From NCBI GenBank assembly GCA_964557375.1, contig CAZKZZ010000006.1:1-61431 (forward strand): 61,431 bases of DNA. Direction: 5' to 3'. The position numbers and the translations under genes are program-made. The notes beneath the pieces were generated by a model. The model worked only from the letters and a program-made list of their open reading frames with translations, was not told where the DNA came from and made no database searches. Shown piece by piece: positions 25,713 through 34,285 of this stretch (positions are counted from its first letter, which is position 1; the number at the start of each line of letters is the position of its first letter). The stretch comes from CAZKZZ01 sp964557375. Lineage in GTDB: Bacteria > Spirochaetota > Spirochaetia > SPDA01 > CAZJBZ01.

Positions 25713-25747
25713 GCTTATTGCAAAAATAGTCGATTTTTGCAATAAGC
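25713..25747. repeat. Perfect hairpin of the TGCAAAAAT family
   Basis: Fifteen-base arms GCTTATTGCAAAAAT (25713-25727) and complement (25733-25747), loop AGTCG. It follows the composite module by 3 bp, the same order as at 1-105. Lies 82 bp upstream of nikR. Confidence 0.85.
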
Positions 25748-25829
25748 ACGGATGTAAATTAGTATAAGGGGAAGAAGACGATTCTATCCCCACGATTCGC
25801 ACCACTAAGGTCGGAAAAAGGAGGATACG

Positions 25830-26243
25830 GTGGTAAAACGGTTCAGCATTTCCCTGGATGAAAAACTGCTTGCTCATTTCGATACGATGATCACCGAAAA
25901 GGGGTATACGAACCGGTCCGAGGCGATCCGGGACCTCATACGGGACCACATGGTCGAAGAACAGTGGTCTGCGGGCGACGTAGAGACAGCCGGGGTAGTG
26001 ATTATCGTCTATGATCATCATCAGATGGAACTCTCACAACGTCTCGCCGATCATCAGCATAAAGATTATACGAGTGTGGTCTCCACACTCCATATTCATC
26101 AGGATGAGCACAATTGTCTCGAGGTAATCGTGCTTCGGGGCACTGCAGAGAGAATACGGGAGATTGCCAATTCTCTCATCAGCATGCGAGGAGTGAAGCA
26201 TGGGCGGTTTATCGAAACAACCACAGGGAAAGATTTCCCGTAA
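25830..26243 (+). CDS. nikR: Nickel-responsive regulator NikR
   Basis: 137 residues with GTG start after AAAAAGGAGG. Ribbon-helix-helix N-terminus (KRFSISLDEKLLAHFD..TNRSEAIRDLIRDHM) and an ACT-like metal domain with all four square-planar Ni ligands of E. coli NikR: His77, His88, His90 and Cys96 (STLHIHQDEHNC). Expected to repress nickel uptake or to control nickel enzymes; its target here is not visible. Its position after hypE links it to hydrogenase nickel supply. Confidence 0.93.
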   Translation: MVKRFSISLDEKLLAHFDTMITEKGYTNRSEAIRDLIRDHMVEEQWSAGDVETAGVVIIVYDHHQMELSQRLADHQHKDYTSVVSTLHIHQDEHNCLEVIVLRGTAERIREIANSLISMRGVKHGRFIETTTGKDFP

Positions 26244-28161
26244 CTACGGTTGTGCTCCGATCTTACTGTTGTTTTCGCTCATGGTATTCTTTCTGTTGGG
26301 GAGCTGCGGCTTCGGCGGAGGGACTGAGACCGAATTTACCGCAAAAAAAGGGACCCTAGATCTGCGAGAGTGGGACACTGCCGTTCTGCCAATTATTCCC
26401 CTCCACGGTGAATGGGGGTTTTTTTGGAACAGGATCTATGCCGGTGAGGTGCCGATCGGCACTGCTCCGGCCGGCACTGCTCTGACCGGTTCCGCCCCAG
26501 CCGGTGAAGAGATAGCCGGATACATTTCCGTACCGTCGACCTGGTACGCCGCTACGGTGGGAAACAGCAATCTGCCCCGTTACGGTCATGGAACCTACAT
26601 CCTCGAAGTCCTTCTCCCCGAACCGGAAAAAAAAGACAGTGAGGGATATGCGGTCCGCACACCTCCGGTTGATTCCGCATTCTGCATTACGGTAAACGGA
26701 GAGAGACTTTTCTGTAACGGCACGGTCGGCGAAGAGAGAGACCAATCGGTCGTCCGTTACTATTCTCCGGGTGTAATCGATATCCCCCGGCAGAGCGGCA
26801 CCTTACACATTGCCGTTTCCATGTCCAATTACCATTATCCCCGGGGCGGGATGAGAGACCCGTTTCTACTCGGGACCGGCGAAAAAGTGAGTGAGGCAAC
26901 CCGCAAAGCGGTAGCGTTGGATTTTGTGCTCTTCGGAGCACTTCTGGTAATGGGTTTGTATCATGCTGTTCTGTACCTGTACCGGCGTGTCGATATCGTT
27001 CCGCTCTTCTTTGCCTTGATCTGCACGGTAATTGCAGTAAGGGTAAGTGTTACCGGCGAAGGAATTCTCTATCAGTTTTCTTCACTCTCCTGGAGGACCG
27101 GGACTGCCATAGAATACATCTCGTGGTACGCGACCGCCGGCCTGTTTGTTCTCTACATCCACGCCTTGTTTCCGAATGAGTCATCACAGAGAATCCGTAA
27201 CATCATCTTGATAATCAGTATCCTGTTTTCCCTGTTTGTACTTTTTACGCCGATACAGGTGTACACCTGGACGATTTACGCTGCAAACGGTTTCACCTTT
27301 TTTGTTCTCATTTTCGTTCTTGTGGTTCTGTTCCGAGCAGCCAGGAAGAAAAGCGAACTTGCCCTGATATTTCTTGCCGGAACGGTTATTTTGGTCGCCG
27401 CGGTGGTAAATGATCTCTTTTTCGGACTGCGCCTCATCCACAGTATCTACCTCGCGCCGTTGGGGCTTTTCATATTTCTCTTTACCCAGGCGCTGCTGCT
27501 CTCTAAACGGTTCTCGGAGTCATTCACCGCTGTAGAAAACCTGTCGAATGAATTGAATGAACTCAATCTCTCACTGGAGGATAAGGTACAAAAACGGACC
27601 GAAGAGTTAGTAGAAGCGAACAGGGAGATCAGATACCTTTCTATCATCGATCCTCTCACAAACTGTTATAACCGCAGGTACATCGATACTGAACTCGACC
27701 GTGAAATCGGAAAAGTGCGCCGTTACGGCCATCTCCTCTCGATCATTCTGCTCGACCTCGACCATTTCAAAAGGGTCAATGATTCGTTCGGCCACCAGGC
27801 CGGTGATACAGTGCTGGTGAGAGTTGCGAATATCATCGATGAATTGGTCCGTGAAAACGTCGACTGGGTGGCCAGATACGGGGGAGAAGAGTTTCTCATT
27901 GTACTGCCCGAAACCGATGTCGAGGGCGCTTCCGTGTTAGCAGAGCGTATTCGGAAGATGATTGAAAAAAAGAACGTGGTGTGGGAAGAACGTACTATTC
28001 CTGTCACGGCCAGTTTCGGGGTTACCGGGATAACCCAGCACGATATGAAAAGCTCGGAGAACGGAATAAAAGCTGATTCGCTTATCAAAAAGGCGGACAT
28101 TCTGCTCTATGAAGCAAAACATAAGGGGCGGAATCGGGTGAGTACCGAACAGTTTGGCTGA
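26200..28161 (+). CDS. Membrane diguanylate cyclase (7TM-DISM with GGDEF)
   Basis: 653 residues if the ATG at 26200 is used, overlapping nikR by 44 bp; it supplies the basic n-region (KQPQGKISRN) of a signal ending in LLGSC, a possible lipobox. The periplasmic part (about 45-235) has the jelly-roll features of 7TMR-DISM extracellular domains (LHGEWGFFWN, ISVPSTWY). Seven hydrophobic segments follow (about 240-430), a coiled coil (NLSNELNELNLSLEDKVQKRTEEL), then GGDEF with LTNCYNRRY, LDLDHFKRVND and RYGGEEF (about 561). The active signature is intact; the inhibitory RxxD site is not (ENVD). Probably makes c-di-GMP in response to a periplasmic ligand. Confidence 0.85.
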   Translation: MGGLSKQPQGKISRNYGCAPILLLFSLMVFFLLGSCGFGGGTETEFTAKKGTLDLREWDTAVLPIIPLHGEWGFFWNRIYAGEVPIGTAPAGTALTGSAPAGEEIAGYISVPSTWYAATVGNSNLPRYGHGTYILEVLLPEPEKKDSEGYAVRTPPVDSAFCITVNGERLFCNGTVGEERDQSVVRYYSPGVIDIPRQSGTLHIAVSMSNYHYPRGGMRDPFLLGTGEKVSEATRKAVALDFVLFGALLVMGLYHAVLYLYRRVDIVPLFFALICTVIAVRVSVTGEGILYQFSSLSWRTGTAIEYISWYATAGLFVLYIHALFPNESSQRIRNIILIISILFSLFVLFTPIQVYTWTIYAANGFTFFVLIFVLVVLFRAARKKSELALIFLAGTVILVAAVVNDLFFGLRLIHSIYLAPLGLFIFLFTQALLLSKRFSESFTAVENLSNELNELNLSLEDKVQKRTEELVEANREIRYLSIIDPLTNCYNRRYIDTELDREIGKVRRYGHLLSIILLDLDHFKRVNDSFGHQAGDTVLVRVANIIDELVRENVDWVARYGGEEFLIVLPETDVEGASVLAERIRKMIEKKNVVWEERTIPVTASFGVTGITQHDMKSSENGIKADSLIKKADILLYEAKHKGRNRVSTEQFG

Positions 28162-28280
28162 CCCTCAGGGTTTTTCGCGATTGTTCTGTTTCGCTTTCAA
28201 ATTTGTTTTCAAACTAATCTTGTGAAAATATAAAAAACCGAGTGAAATTTTTATTTTAACATCAAATTCTGTTATATATT

Positions 28281-28309
28281 TTGACATTTTACGCATTACT
28301 TGCTATACT
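28281..28309 (+). promoter_or_regulatory. Strong sigma-70 promoter of the SHMT-GcvT fusion gene
   Basis: TTGACA (28281-28286), 17-bp spacer, TATACT (28304-28309). The A/T-rich 168-bp leader region shows no glycine-riboswitch-like tandem structure. GAGG lies before the ATG at 28330. Confidence 0.8.
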
Positions 28310-28329
28310 AATAAAAAACGAGGTGTATT

Positions 28330-31300
28330 ATGAGTGATTTTTTATGGCGGGAGAGTCTCGATGAGTTAGCACCCTTTGTATCTTCGCTGATTAAACAGGA
28401 AGAGGAACGGCAGAAGCGGAAGCTCATCATGATTCCTTCGGAGAGTTATGCCCCCCAGGCGGTGCGTGAAGCGCTGGGCTCCGTGTTTCAGAATGTGTAT
28501 GCTGAAGGGTACCCCCGGGAACGGATGCTCGAATATCCCGAAGAACTGCTCAAGGACATGGCCCAGGACCTCATCTACTACCGCCGGTATGCAGACCGCA
28601 GGTTCTACAAAGGGGTAGATTATGTCGATATTATCGAGTCGCTTGCAGCCCGCAGGGCCGCCCAATGCTTTGCAAAACCGGGTCTTCCCGAAGAAGCGGT
28701 CCATGTAAATGTTCAGCCCTTAGCAGGATCACCGGCCAATCTGGCCGTCTTCGACGCACTGCTCGAGGAAGATGATCTGTTTATGGGGTTAGACCTGTTT
28801 CAGGGGGGACATCTCACCCACGGCAGTGAGTTCAATCAGTCCGGAAAGCGGTACAAGGTCGTCTCCTACGGGGTCGATCCGAAGACCGAGAAATTGGATT
28901 ATGAGGCAATCCGCCGACTCGCTCTCGAACACCGACCCAAATTGATTATTGCCGGGTACACCGCCTATTCGTGGGCGCCGGACTGGCAAAAATTCAGGGA
29001 GATCGCCGATGAAGTGGGCGCCTACCTCATGGCTGATATTGCTCACACAGCGGGGCTGGCTATTGCCGGGGTGTATCCCGATCCGGTCGGTATAGCGGAC
29101 GTCACTGTATTTACGACCCATAAAACCCTCCACGGACCTCGGGGAGCGGTCATTATCACTACAGACGAAGAACTTTCCAAGAAAATCGACAATGCCGTGT
29201 TTCCCGGCGCGCAGGGCGGACCCCATATCAATAAGATGGCGGGTCTTGCTGTGGCCTTTAAACTCGCCCAAACCGAGAAGTTCGCGGAACTTCAGAAACG
29301 GACTGTCGAGAATGCAAAAGCGCTTGCGGATGAGCTTGCGGGGCTGGGCCTTCGCGTCGTTTTCGGCGGCACGGACACTCACATCGTGCTCGTGGATGTA
29401 AGCAGTGTCGGTGCCGACCCGAAAGAAAAGAATCTCTATACTCCGGGAATACCCCTGAAGGGAGAAATTGCCGCGCGTATCCTCGATTTTGCAGGCATCG
29501 TGGTCAATAAAAATACGATCCCCGGAGATACCAAAACCGTACTGGCCAGGGGAATTCGATTGGGTACTCCCTGGGTAACTCAGCGGGGGCTGGGGCCGAG
29601 TGATATGAAACGGATCGCCTCGATCATCAACACCGTTGTAACATCTATTATCCCCTACGCTTATGAGGGCATTTCCGGCGTACAGCCGAAAGGAAGAGTT
29701 CCGTATTCCATACTTGCAAAAGCAAAGCAGGATGTAGCAGAGGTTGCCGAGAAAGCCGGTTTCGATCTGGAGGTAGAAGAAAGCGGATATCCCCATTACT
29801 GGGGATTTGCAGAAGCTCACCGAACCGGACCGGAGGAGGGCTCTGTTCCAATTTTTGCAAGACTGTACGGCTGGCGCTCGCGGGCCTTTTTACAGGAGGT
29901 GTGTACAACGAACATTCTTCCTCTCGAACCGGGAGAGAAAACCAGGACGTTAGTGCTCGACCCTGACGGCCGGGTGCTAGGAGACATTCTCTTGTGCCGG
30001 GACGAACGGGACGAGTTTAACCGGGATGTGTACTACATACGTACGGAAACAGATAATACCGAGCTTGTCTCCTGGTTCAGGGCCCTCGGTGAGGGCTATA
30101 TTGTATTCGACCGGGAAGATTCGTTTCGAAAAGTGCAGGGTCCTGTCATGGTCGAAGAAAAAGCCCAGGCGGACCTGCCGGAGCGGATTCGTAAATTGAT
30201 CGGAGAACGGGATGGAGAGGCCGTTTCCGCGGGTGCCGATGCTGCCGGTGTCTATGCCGATCATCCGGACCTGTTCGATCTTACTCTGCCCTATTTTGTA
30301 GGCCAGAACAGTATGGTCGGCAAGCTTGCGCCCGAAGTGCTTCCCAAATCTAAACGGAAGCAGTGGAAGTACGAGGCCGGAGAGGAAGATGAGCTCAAGC
30401 GTACCCCTCTCTATGAGGTGCATAAAAGACTAGGAGCAAAACTGGTCCCCTTTGCAGGATGGGAGATGCCGGTATGGTACAGCAGTGTAACTGAAGAGCA
30501 CCAGGCAGTACGGGAGACAGCCGGACTCTTCGATGTTGCCCACATGGGAGTATTCGAAGTAAGCGGACCGATGGCCGTCGAGTTTCTCAATATTGTAACG
30601 ACCAACTACGTGCACTGGCTGCAGGATTGCGAATCGTGCTACGGTTTTATGCTCGACCCTGAGGGCAGCGTCATCGATGATCTTATCATTTACTGCCGCT
30701 GTGACGGCAGCTTTCTGCTGGTGGTAAATGCGGCAAATGAACAGAAGGATTGGGAATGGCTCAACGCGGTCAATGACGGGACGGTTATCATCGATCCGGA
30801 CCGCCCCTGGGTCGGTGTGCCCGAGGCAGTCACCATCCGTAATTTGAAAGACCCTTCATCGGGGAAGGATAGACTGGTAGATATAGCGCTGCAGGGCCCC
30901 CGTTCCAAACAGATCCTCAAAAGCTGCACAGATGATATAAACGTGCATAACACACTGGACAGACTCAAACGGACCGGACTCGGTTTTATCGAGATCGAGG
31001 GGATTCCTGTTGTCGCAACCAGGACCGGATATACCGGAGAGCCGCTCGGGTTTGAACTGTTCGTCCATCCTGATCAGGCAGCAAGGTTATGGGACCTGCT
31101 CATGGAAAAAGGCGGGCCGTACGGTCTGAAACCGTGCGGGCTGGCTTGCAGGGACAGTACGAGAATCGAAGCAGGACTGCCGCTCTACGGACATGAGCTG
31201 GCAGGCCCGGAGCAGTTAGGCCCGGCGGAAGCGGGTTTCGGAGGGTATGTGAAGTTCCACAAAACGTTTTTTATCGGCAGAAACGCCCGGATAGGGGATG

Positions 31301-31623
31301 AGCTTTCCAGAGAGCGGCAGCTCGTACGCTGGATGATCGGGAAAAGAGGTGTACGAAGACCGAACCCTGAAGATCCCGTGGTGAATAAAAACGGTGTTGT
31401 TATCGGTTCTGTGACGAGCTGTTCGATCGATGCGGAGGGCAATTATGTCGGCCTGGCAATTGTGGGTACAAAGTACACCGAACCGGAAACGGAGATCGGG
31501 ATTTTTGTGCTGCCCTCGAAAAAACGGGATGAAAAAGATAAGCAGGAACTGAAACCCGGAGACCGAGTGCTGCTTCCTGTAACCGGTGTCGTGGTTGAAC
31601 GGTTTATGAAGAAGGAGCAGTAG
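28330..31623 (+). CDS. Fusion of serine hydroxymethyltransferase and aminomethyltransferase
   Basis: 1097 residues. Part 1 (about 1-480) is SHMT: IPSESYAP, GGHLTHG, DIAHTAGLAIAG and PLP-Lys265 in TTHKTLHGPRG. Part 2 (about 505-610) resembles the first domain of GcvT (RSRAFLQEVCTTNILPLEPG, then DPDGRVLGDILLCRD) but is incomplete. Part 3 (about 690-1097) is a full GcvT T-protein: KLVPFAGWEMPVWY, ETAGLFDVAHMG, TGYTGEPLGFELF, RIEAGLPLYGHEL. Together they would couple methylene-THF release in glycine cleavage with serine formation. No gcvP, gcvH or lpd is in the window. The 3' end overlaps the convergent MORN gene by 20 bp. One uninterrupted frame, so not two genes joined by error as far as I can see. 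Confidence 0.88.
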   Translation: MSDFLWRESLDELAPFVSSLIKQEEERQKRKLIMIPSESYAPQAVREALGSVFQNVYAEGYPRERMLEYPEELLKDMAQDLIYYRRYADRRFYKGVDYVDIIESLAARRAAQCFAKPGLPEEAVHVNVQPLAGSPANLAVFDALLEEDDLFMGLDLFQGGHLTHGSEFNQSGKRYKVVSYGVDPKTEKLDYEAIRRLALEHRPKLIIAGYTAYSWAPDWQKFREIADEVGAYLMADIAHTAGLAIAGVYPDPVGIADVTVFTTHKTLHGPRGAVIITTDEELSKKIDNAVFPGAQGGPHINKMAGLAVAFKLAQTEKFAELQKRTVENAKALADELAGLGLRVVFGGTDTHIVLVDVSSVGADPKEKNLYTPGIPLKGEIAARILDFAGIVVNKNTIPGDTKTVLARGIRLGTPWVTQRGLGPSDMKRIASIINTVVTSIIPYAYEGISGVQPKGRVPYSILAKAKQDVAEVAEKAGFDLEVEESGYPHYWGFAEAHRTGPEEGSVPIFARLYGWRSRAFLQEVCTTNILPLEPGEKTRTLVLDPDGRVLGDILLCRDERDEFNRDVYYIRTETDNTELVSWFRALGEGYIVFDREDSFRKVQGPVMVEEKAQADLPERIRKLIGERDGEAVSAGADAAGVYADHPDLFDLTLPYFVGQNSMVGKLAPEVLPKSKRKQWKYEAGEEDELKRTPLYEVHKRLGAKLVPFAGWEMPVWYSSVTEEHQAVRETAGLFDVAHMGVFEVSGPMAVEFLNIVTTNYVHWLQDCESCYGFMLDPEGSVIDDLIIYCRCDGSFLLVVNAANEQKDWEWLNAVNDGTVIIDPDRPWVGVPEAVTIRNLKDPSSGKDRLVDIALQGPRSKQILKSCTDDINVHNTLDRLKRTGLGFIEIEGIPVVATRTGYTGEPLGFELFVHPDQAARLWDLLMEKGGPYGLKPCGLACRDSTRIEAGLPLYGHELAGPEQLGPAEAGFGGYVKFHKTFFIGRNARIGDELSRERQLVRWMIGKRGVRRPNPEDPVVNKNGVVIGSVTSCSIDAEGNYVGLAIVGTKYTEPETEIGIFVLPSKKRDEKDKQELKPGDRVLLPVTGVVVERFMKKEQ

Positions 31624-32809
31624 TGGGGGCCTTCTCTTTGAGCTCCCATTCTCCGTGTTCGTTCATAGAGGCCCACTTTTTGGTGCCGTCCTGCAGATAA
31701 TACCAGCCCCCCACTGCTCTGCCGTTTTCAAAGGTACCCTCGTACCGCCCCCGGTAGGCAATGTAGAACGTCCCCTCCCCGTGCATCAGCCCGTTCTTCC
31801 ATTCTCCGGTATATCTGTCGCCGTCGGACCAGATAAACGTTCCGGTACCGTTCATGGTATCATCCTCCCACTCCCCTTCATAGCTGTCTCCGCCCGCAGT
31901 TTTGTACAGGCCTTTGCCCTCTTTTTCACCTTCGGACCATCTTCCCTCGTAGTAATCCCCATTAGCCCAGGTATAAATGCCGATTCCGTGCATCTTTCCT
32001 TCTTTCCAGGAACCTGAATATGTATCACCGTTGGCCAGGGTGTAGGTGCCCGTACCGTGCCGTTTATCATGTTGCCACTGGCCCTTATACACATCCCCAT
32101 GTTCCCAGATATAGGTTCCGAACCCGTGTTTCCGGTCTTTGTACCACTCGCCTTCGTATTGGTCTCCGTTTAGCAGTTCCATCCTGCCGTATCCGTGCCG
32201 TTTTCCGTCTTTGAGAAGTCCGGTGTACGTTCCGGTCAAAAGGCGAATTTCCCGTATCGGATTTTCTTGGGATTTGTCCCCTGTGTCGGTGCCGGTGTCG
32301 GCATCGGCCGTAGTACTACGGTTTGTTTCTCCGTTCCGTAAGGCTTTCTCTTCATCCGAAACAGGGAGGTCACCGCCGTTCTCTCCCTTCTCTCCGGGTT
32401 TCTGCATTTTATCCGGCTTGGGTATCCAGGTAAATGCTACTTCTGTTTTGGTATTCTCCTCGATGCGGGCGGTCAGCTGTTCCTCCTGCTCATCCGTATA
32501 CCGGATGAGAACCTCGTAGGTACCGGGCTCGAGCTTATTTATGAGTATAGAACCGTTTTCAGGGAGAAAAAAGGTCTCTCCGGTGTCGATGGAAACCTCT
32601 CCTGCCGTAATGGTGCTGACAAAAAGACTTCCGAAAACATCCGGTTTCCTGTTTTCATCGGATATATTTTGCTCTGTAGGAGCGGATTTACCGTTCGAAG
32701 AGGGTGCAGGTTTACGTGTTTCCGTTTTTTCTGCCGTAAGACACCCGGTAAAAAGGATTGCAGCTGCTGCAGTACAAAAGAAAAGAAGAAGTAGGAGGTG
32801 TTTTTTCAT
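31604..32809 (-). CDS. MORN-repeat lipoprotein
   Basis: 401 residues. Lipoprotein signal ending LFTGC (Cys23). A region to about 125 looks like a carboxypeptidase-regulatory/PEGA-type beta domain (GSLFVSTITAGEVSIDTG, KLEPGTYEVLIRY). A low-complexity Glu/Asp/Thr linker precedes eight consecutive 23-residue MORN units (about 195-380; pattern YxGxWxxGxxHGxGTYxxxxGDx). MORN arrays are shallow beta sheets used as spacers or lipid/protein contact surfaces. It overlaps the fusion gene tail to tail. Function unknown; outer-membrane or periplasmic. Confidence 0.82.
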   Translation of the reverse strand: MKKHLLLLLFFCTAAAAILFTGCLTAEKTETRKPAPSSNGKSAPTEQNISDENRKPDVFGSLFVSTITAGEVSIDTGETFFLPENGSILINKLEPGTYEVLIRYTDEQEEQLTARIEENTKTEVAFTWIPKPDKMQKPGEKGENGGDLPVSDEEKALRNGETNRSTTADADTGTDTGDKSQENPIREIRLLTGTYTGLLKDGKRHGYGRMELLNGDQYEGEWYKDRKHGFGTYIWEHGDVYKGQWQHDKRHGTGTYTLANGDTYSGSWKEGKMHGIGIYTWANGDYYEGRWSEGEKEGKGLYKTAGGDSYEGEWEDDTMNGTGTFIWSDGDRYTGEWKNGLMHGEGTFYIAYRGRYEGTFENGRAVGGWYYLQDGTKKWASMNEHGEWELKEKAPTTAPSS

Positions 32810-32942
32810 GATTATAAATGATAAATAGAGATCGATACCTTTTCAAGTCCATATCTGTTCGAGGTCAGCAATAGAAAAAAAATCTGTGTATTCAGTAGAC
32901 TATGTTCGTGGTTCCGTTAAAAAAATTTGAAAAAAAAAAAAG

Positions 32943-32972
32943 TTGTTTGATCAATAAGGAAAAACCTATTAA
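32943..32972 (+). promoter_or_regulatory. Possible promoter for the coiled-coil/LamG-like gene
   Basis: TTGTTT (32943-32948), 18-bp spacer and TATTAA (32967-32972) following a long A-tract (a possible UP-like element). A good AGGAG is before the ATG at 33015. The rest of the 205-bp divergent gap with the MORN gene is A/T rich without further structure that I can see. Confidence 0.35.
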
Positions 32973-33014
32973 TATGTAAATATAAAGACTAAAACTAAAC
33001 CTTAGGAGAGCTGT

Positions 33015-34187
33015 ATGAAAAAATTGTGTGTTTTTGTCTTATTGGCATTATTAACGGTCAGTGCATCCGTTTTTGCGATCGATGTCGATTCAATCGATCC
33101 TGCAGATCTTGACCTCAGCAAAGTAGATCTTTCAGACATTGAGTTTTATTTCCAGGGACCATTTGAGCTCTATATTACCAATGTCAAATATGCAGGTATG
33201 TCTTACGCTGCGATTCTCGACCACGATGGTGCCGGTAATCTGACAATTAAAGTTCCAAACCGTGTTTCAACCTATTTGAAACCGCAAGAAGTTAATTTGA
33301 GCGATATCGATGTATCGTTCAGAGACGGCAAAATCTATCTTGACAATGTAAAAGTCGAAGACTATAGCTACTCGGGATATCTTACATTTACATCGACCAC
33401 CGAGATGAGGGTTGAGACAGGGTCCGTATCGGCTGAACGTCTTATGCCTTCCGACCGACCATTCACGAGCGGCGACGAGGGTGAGGTCAGAGTACTCAAA
33501 GAAAAAGTCGACAATTTAGAGAAAACGATACGGGAAAAAGAGCGTGAAATCGATCAGCTCCTCGCAAAAATGCAGCGTCTTGAAAAAGACCTCATGCGGG
33601 CCCAGACCCAGATTCCGAAAGACGAGCTGACCTATACTGTTCTATCAGGTTTTCGAGGCGGTGACGCTGCCCTCGGCAGCTGGAGCACCAGTTCTTCCCG
33701 AGCGCGGCAGACTGATTCGGGTCAAAAGTTTGCTAAGTACATCGGGTACGGACGGCAGTCGAGCAACGAATACCTGTACAGCTTCACCGGCAAAGCAACC
33801 AGTAAAGGCTGGGTCGGTTACGGCATGCATTTTCTCGCTTCCGACAGCAAAACTGCCAAAGGATACGGTTTTGGGGAATCCTACTTAGTGTGGATTACCC
33901 GGGATGAAGGGAATCTCCAGACGGACAAGACCTTTGTTCAGTTGTACAAATCGAACAGCGATGTGTGGATGGTTCAGCTTGCCAGTCAGGCTTTGGATCA
34001 GGACATCTCTGATGAACTCGACATCGAAGTGTATGTCAATAGAAGCAAAGGACAGATTATGGTGGCTGTAGATGGCAGTATCGAGCTGGTCTATGACGAC
34101 ATGTCCAGACTTCCTGCCGGAGATGCAGGTGCTCTGCGCACATTAGGTGCCGCCGAGTTCACAAATTTAACTGTAAAGACAAAATAA
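33015..34187 (+). CDS. Secreted protein: tandem beta repeats, coiled coil, LamG-like domain
   Basis: 390 residues. Cleavable signal peptide (MKKLCVFVLLALLTVSASVFA, then ID). Residues about 38-135 form two related units, each beginning LSDI(E/D) followed by LYITNVK or IYLDNVK and a Tyr-rich strand, so an internal duplication. A heptad coiled coil spans about 155-200 (VRVLKEKVDNLEKTIREKE...). The C-terminal ~185 residues have a concanavalin/LamG-like pattern (YTVLSGFRGGDAALGSWS ... AAEFTNLTVKTK). No lipobox. Probably periplasmic or surface-exposed; function unknown. A stem-loop follows. Confidence 0.72.
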   Translation: MKKLCVFVLLALLTVSASVFAIDVDSIDPADLDLSKVDLSDIEFYFQGPFELYITNVKYAGMSYAAILDHDGAGNLTIKVPNRVSTYLKPQEVNLSDIDVSFRDGKIYLDNVKVEDYSYSGYLTFTSTTEMRVETGSVSAERLMPSDRPFTSGDEGEVRVLKEKVDNLEKTIREKEREIDQLLAKMQRLEKDLMRAQTQIPKDELTYTVLSGFRGGDAALGSWSTSSSRARQTDSGQKFAKYIGYGRQSSNEYLYSFTGKATSKGWVGYGMHFLASDSKTAKGYGFGESYLVWITRDEGNLQTDKTFVQLYKSNSDVWMVQLASQALDQDISDELDIEVYVNRSKGQIMVAVDGSIELVYDDMSRLPAGDAGALRTLGAAEFTNLTVKTK

Positions 34188-34212
34188 TTACTCGAACCAC
34201 TCGACACTTACT

Positions 34213-34247
34213 CCGGAAACCGCACGTGCTGCGGTTTCCGGTTTCTC
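34213..34247 (+). terminator. Intrinsic terminator
   Basis: Perfect 12-bp stem CCGGAAACCGCA (34213-34224) with complement at 34230-34241 around a 5-nt loop, followed by TTTCTC. Located 25 bp after the stop of the LamG-like gene. Confidence 0.8.
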
Positions 34248-34285
34248 TCTACTCCCTCGAAGCCGTAGAGTGCTGAAATAAGAGG

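Larger units (their letters stand above)
25505..25829. other. Non-coding region between hypE and nikR, packed with palindromes
   Basis: 325 bp without a plausible gene. The first ~90 bp hold two imperfect direct copies of about 27 bases beginning AACCGTCTCGATGAAGG and AACTGTCTCGAGCGGCG. Then come three inverted-repeat modules at 25600-25633, 25650-25709 and 25713-25747, listed separately. A TATAAG at 25763-25768 might be a nikR -10 box but lacks a well-spaced -35. No GTATGA-type NikR operator was seen. Confidence 0.7.

Noticed and set aside
25505..25829. NikR operator upstream of nikR
   Set aside because: No GTATGA-N16-TCATAC-like pair; the palindromes here belong to the repeat family.
28162..28329. 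Glycine riboswitch ahead of the SHMT-GcvT gene
   Set aside because: The region is A/T-rich with a plain promoter; no tandem conserved stems seen.
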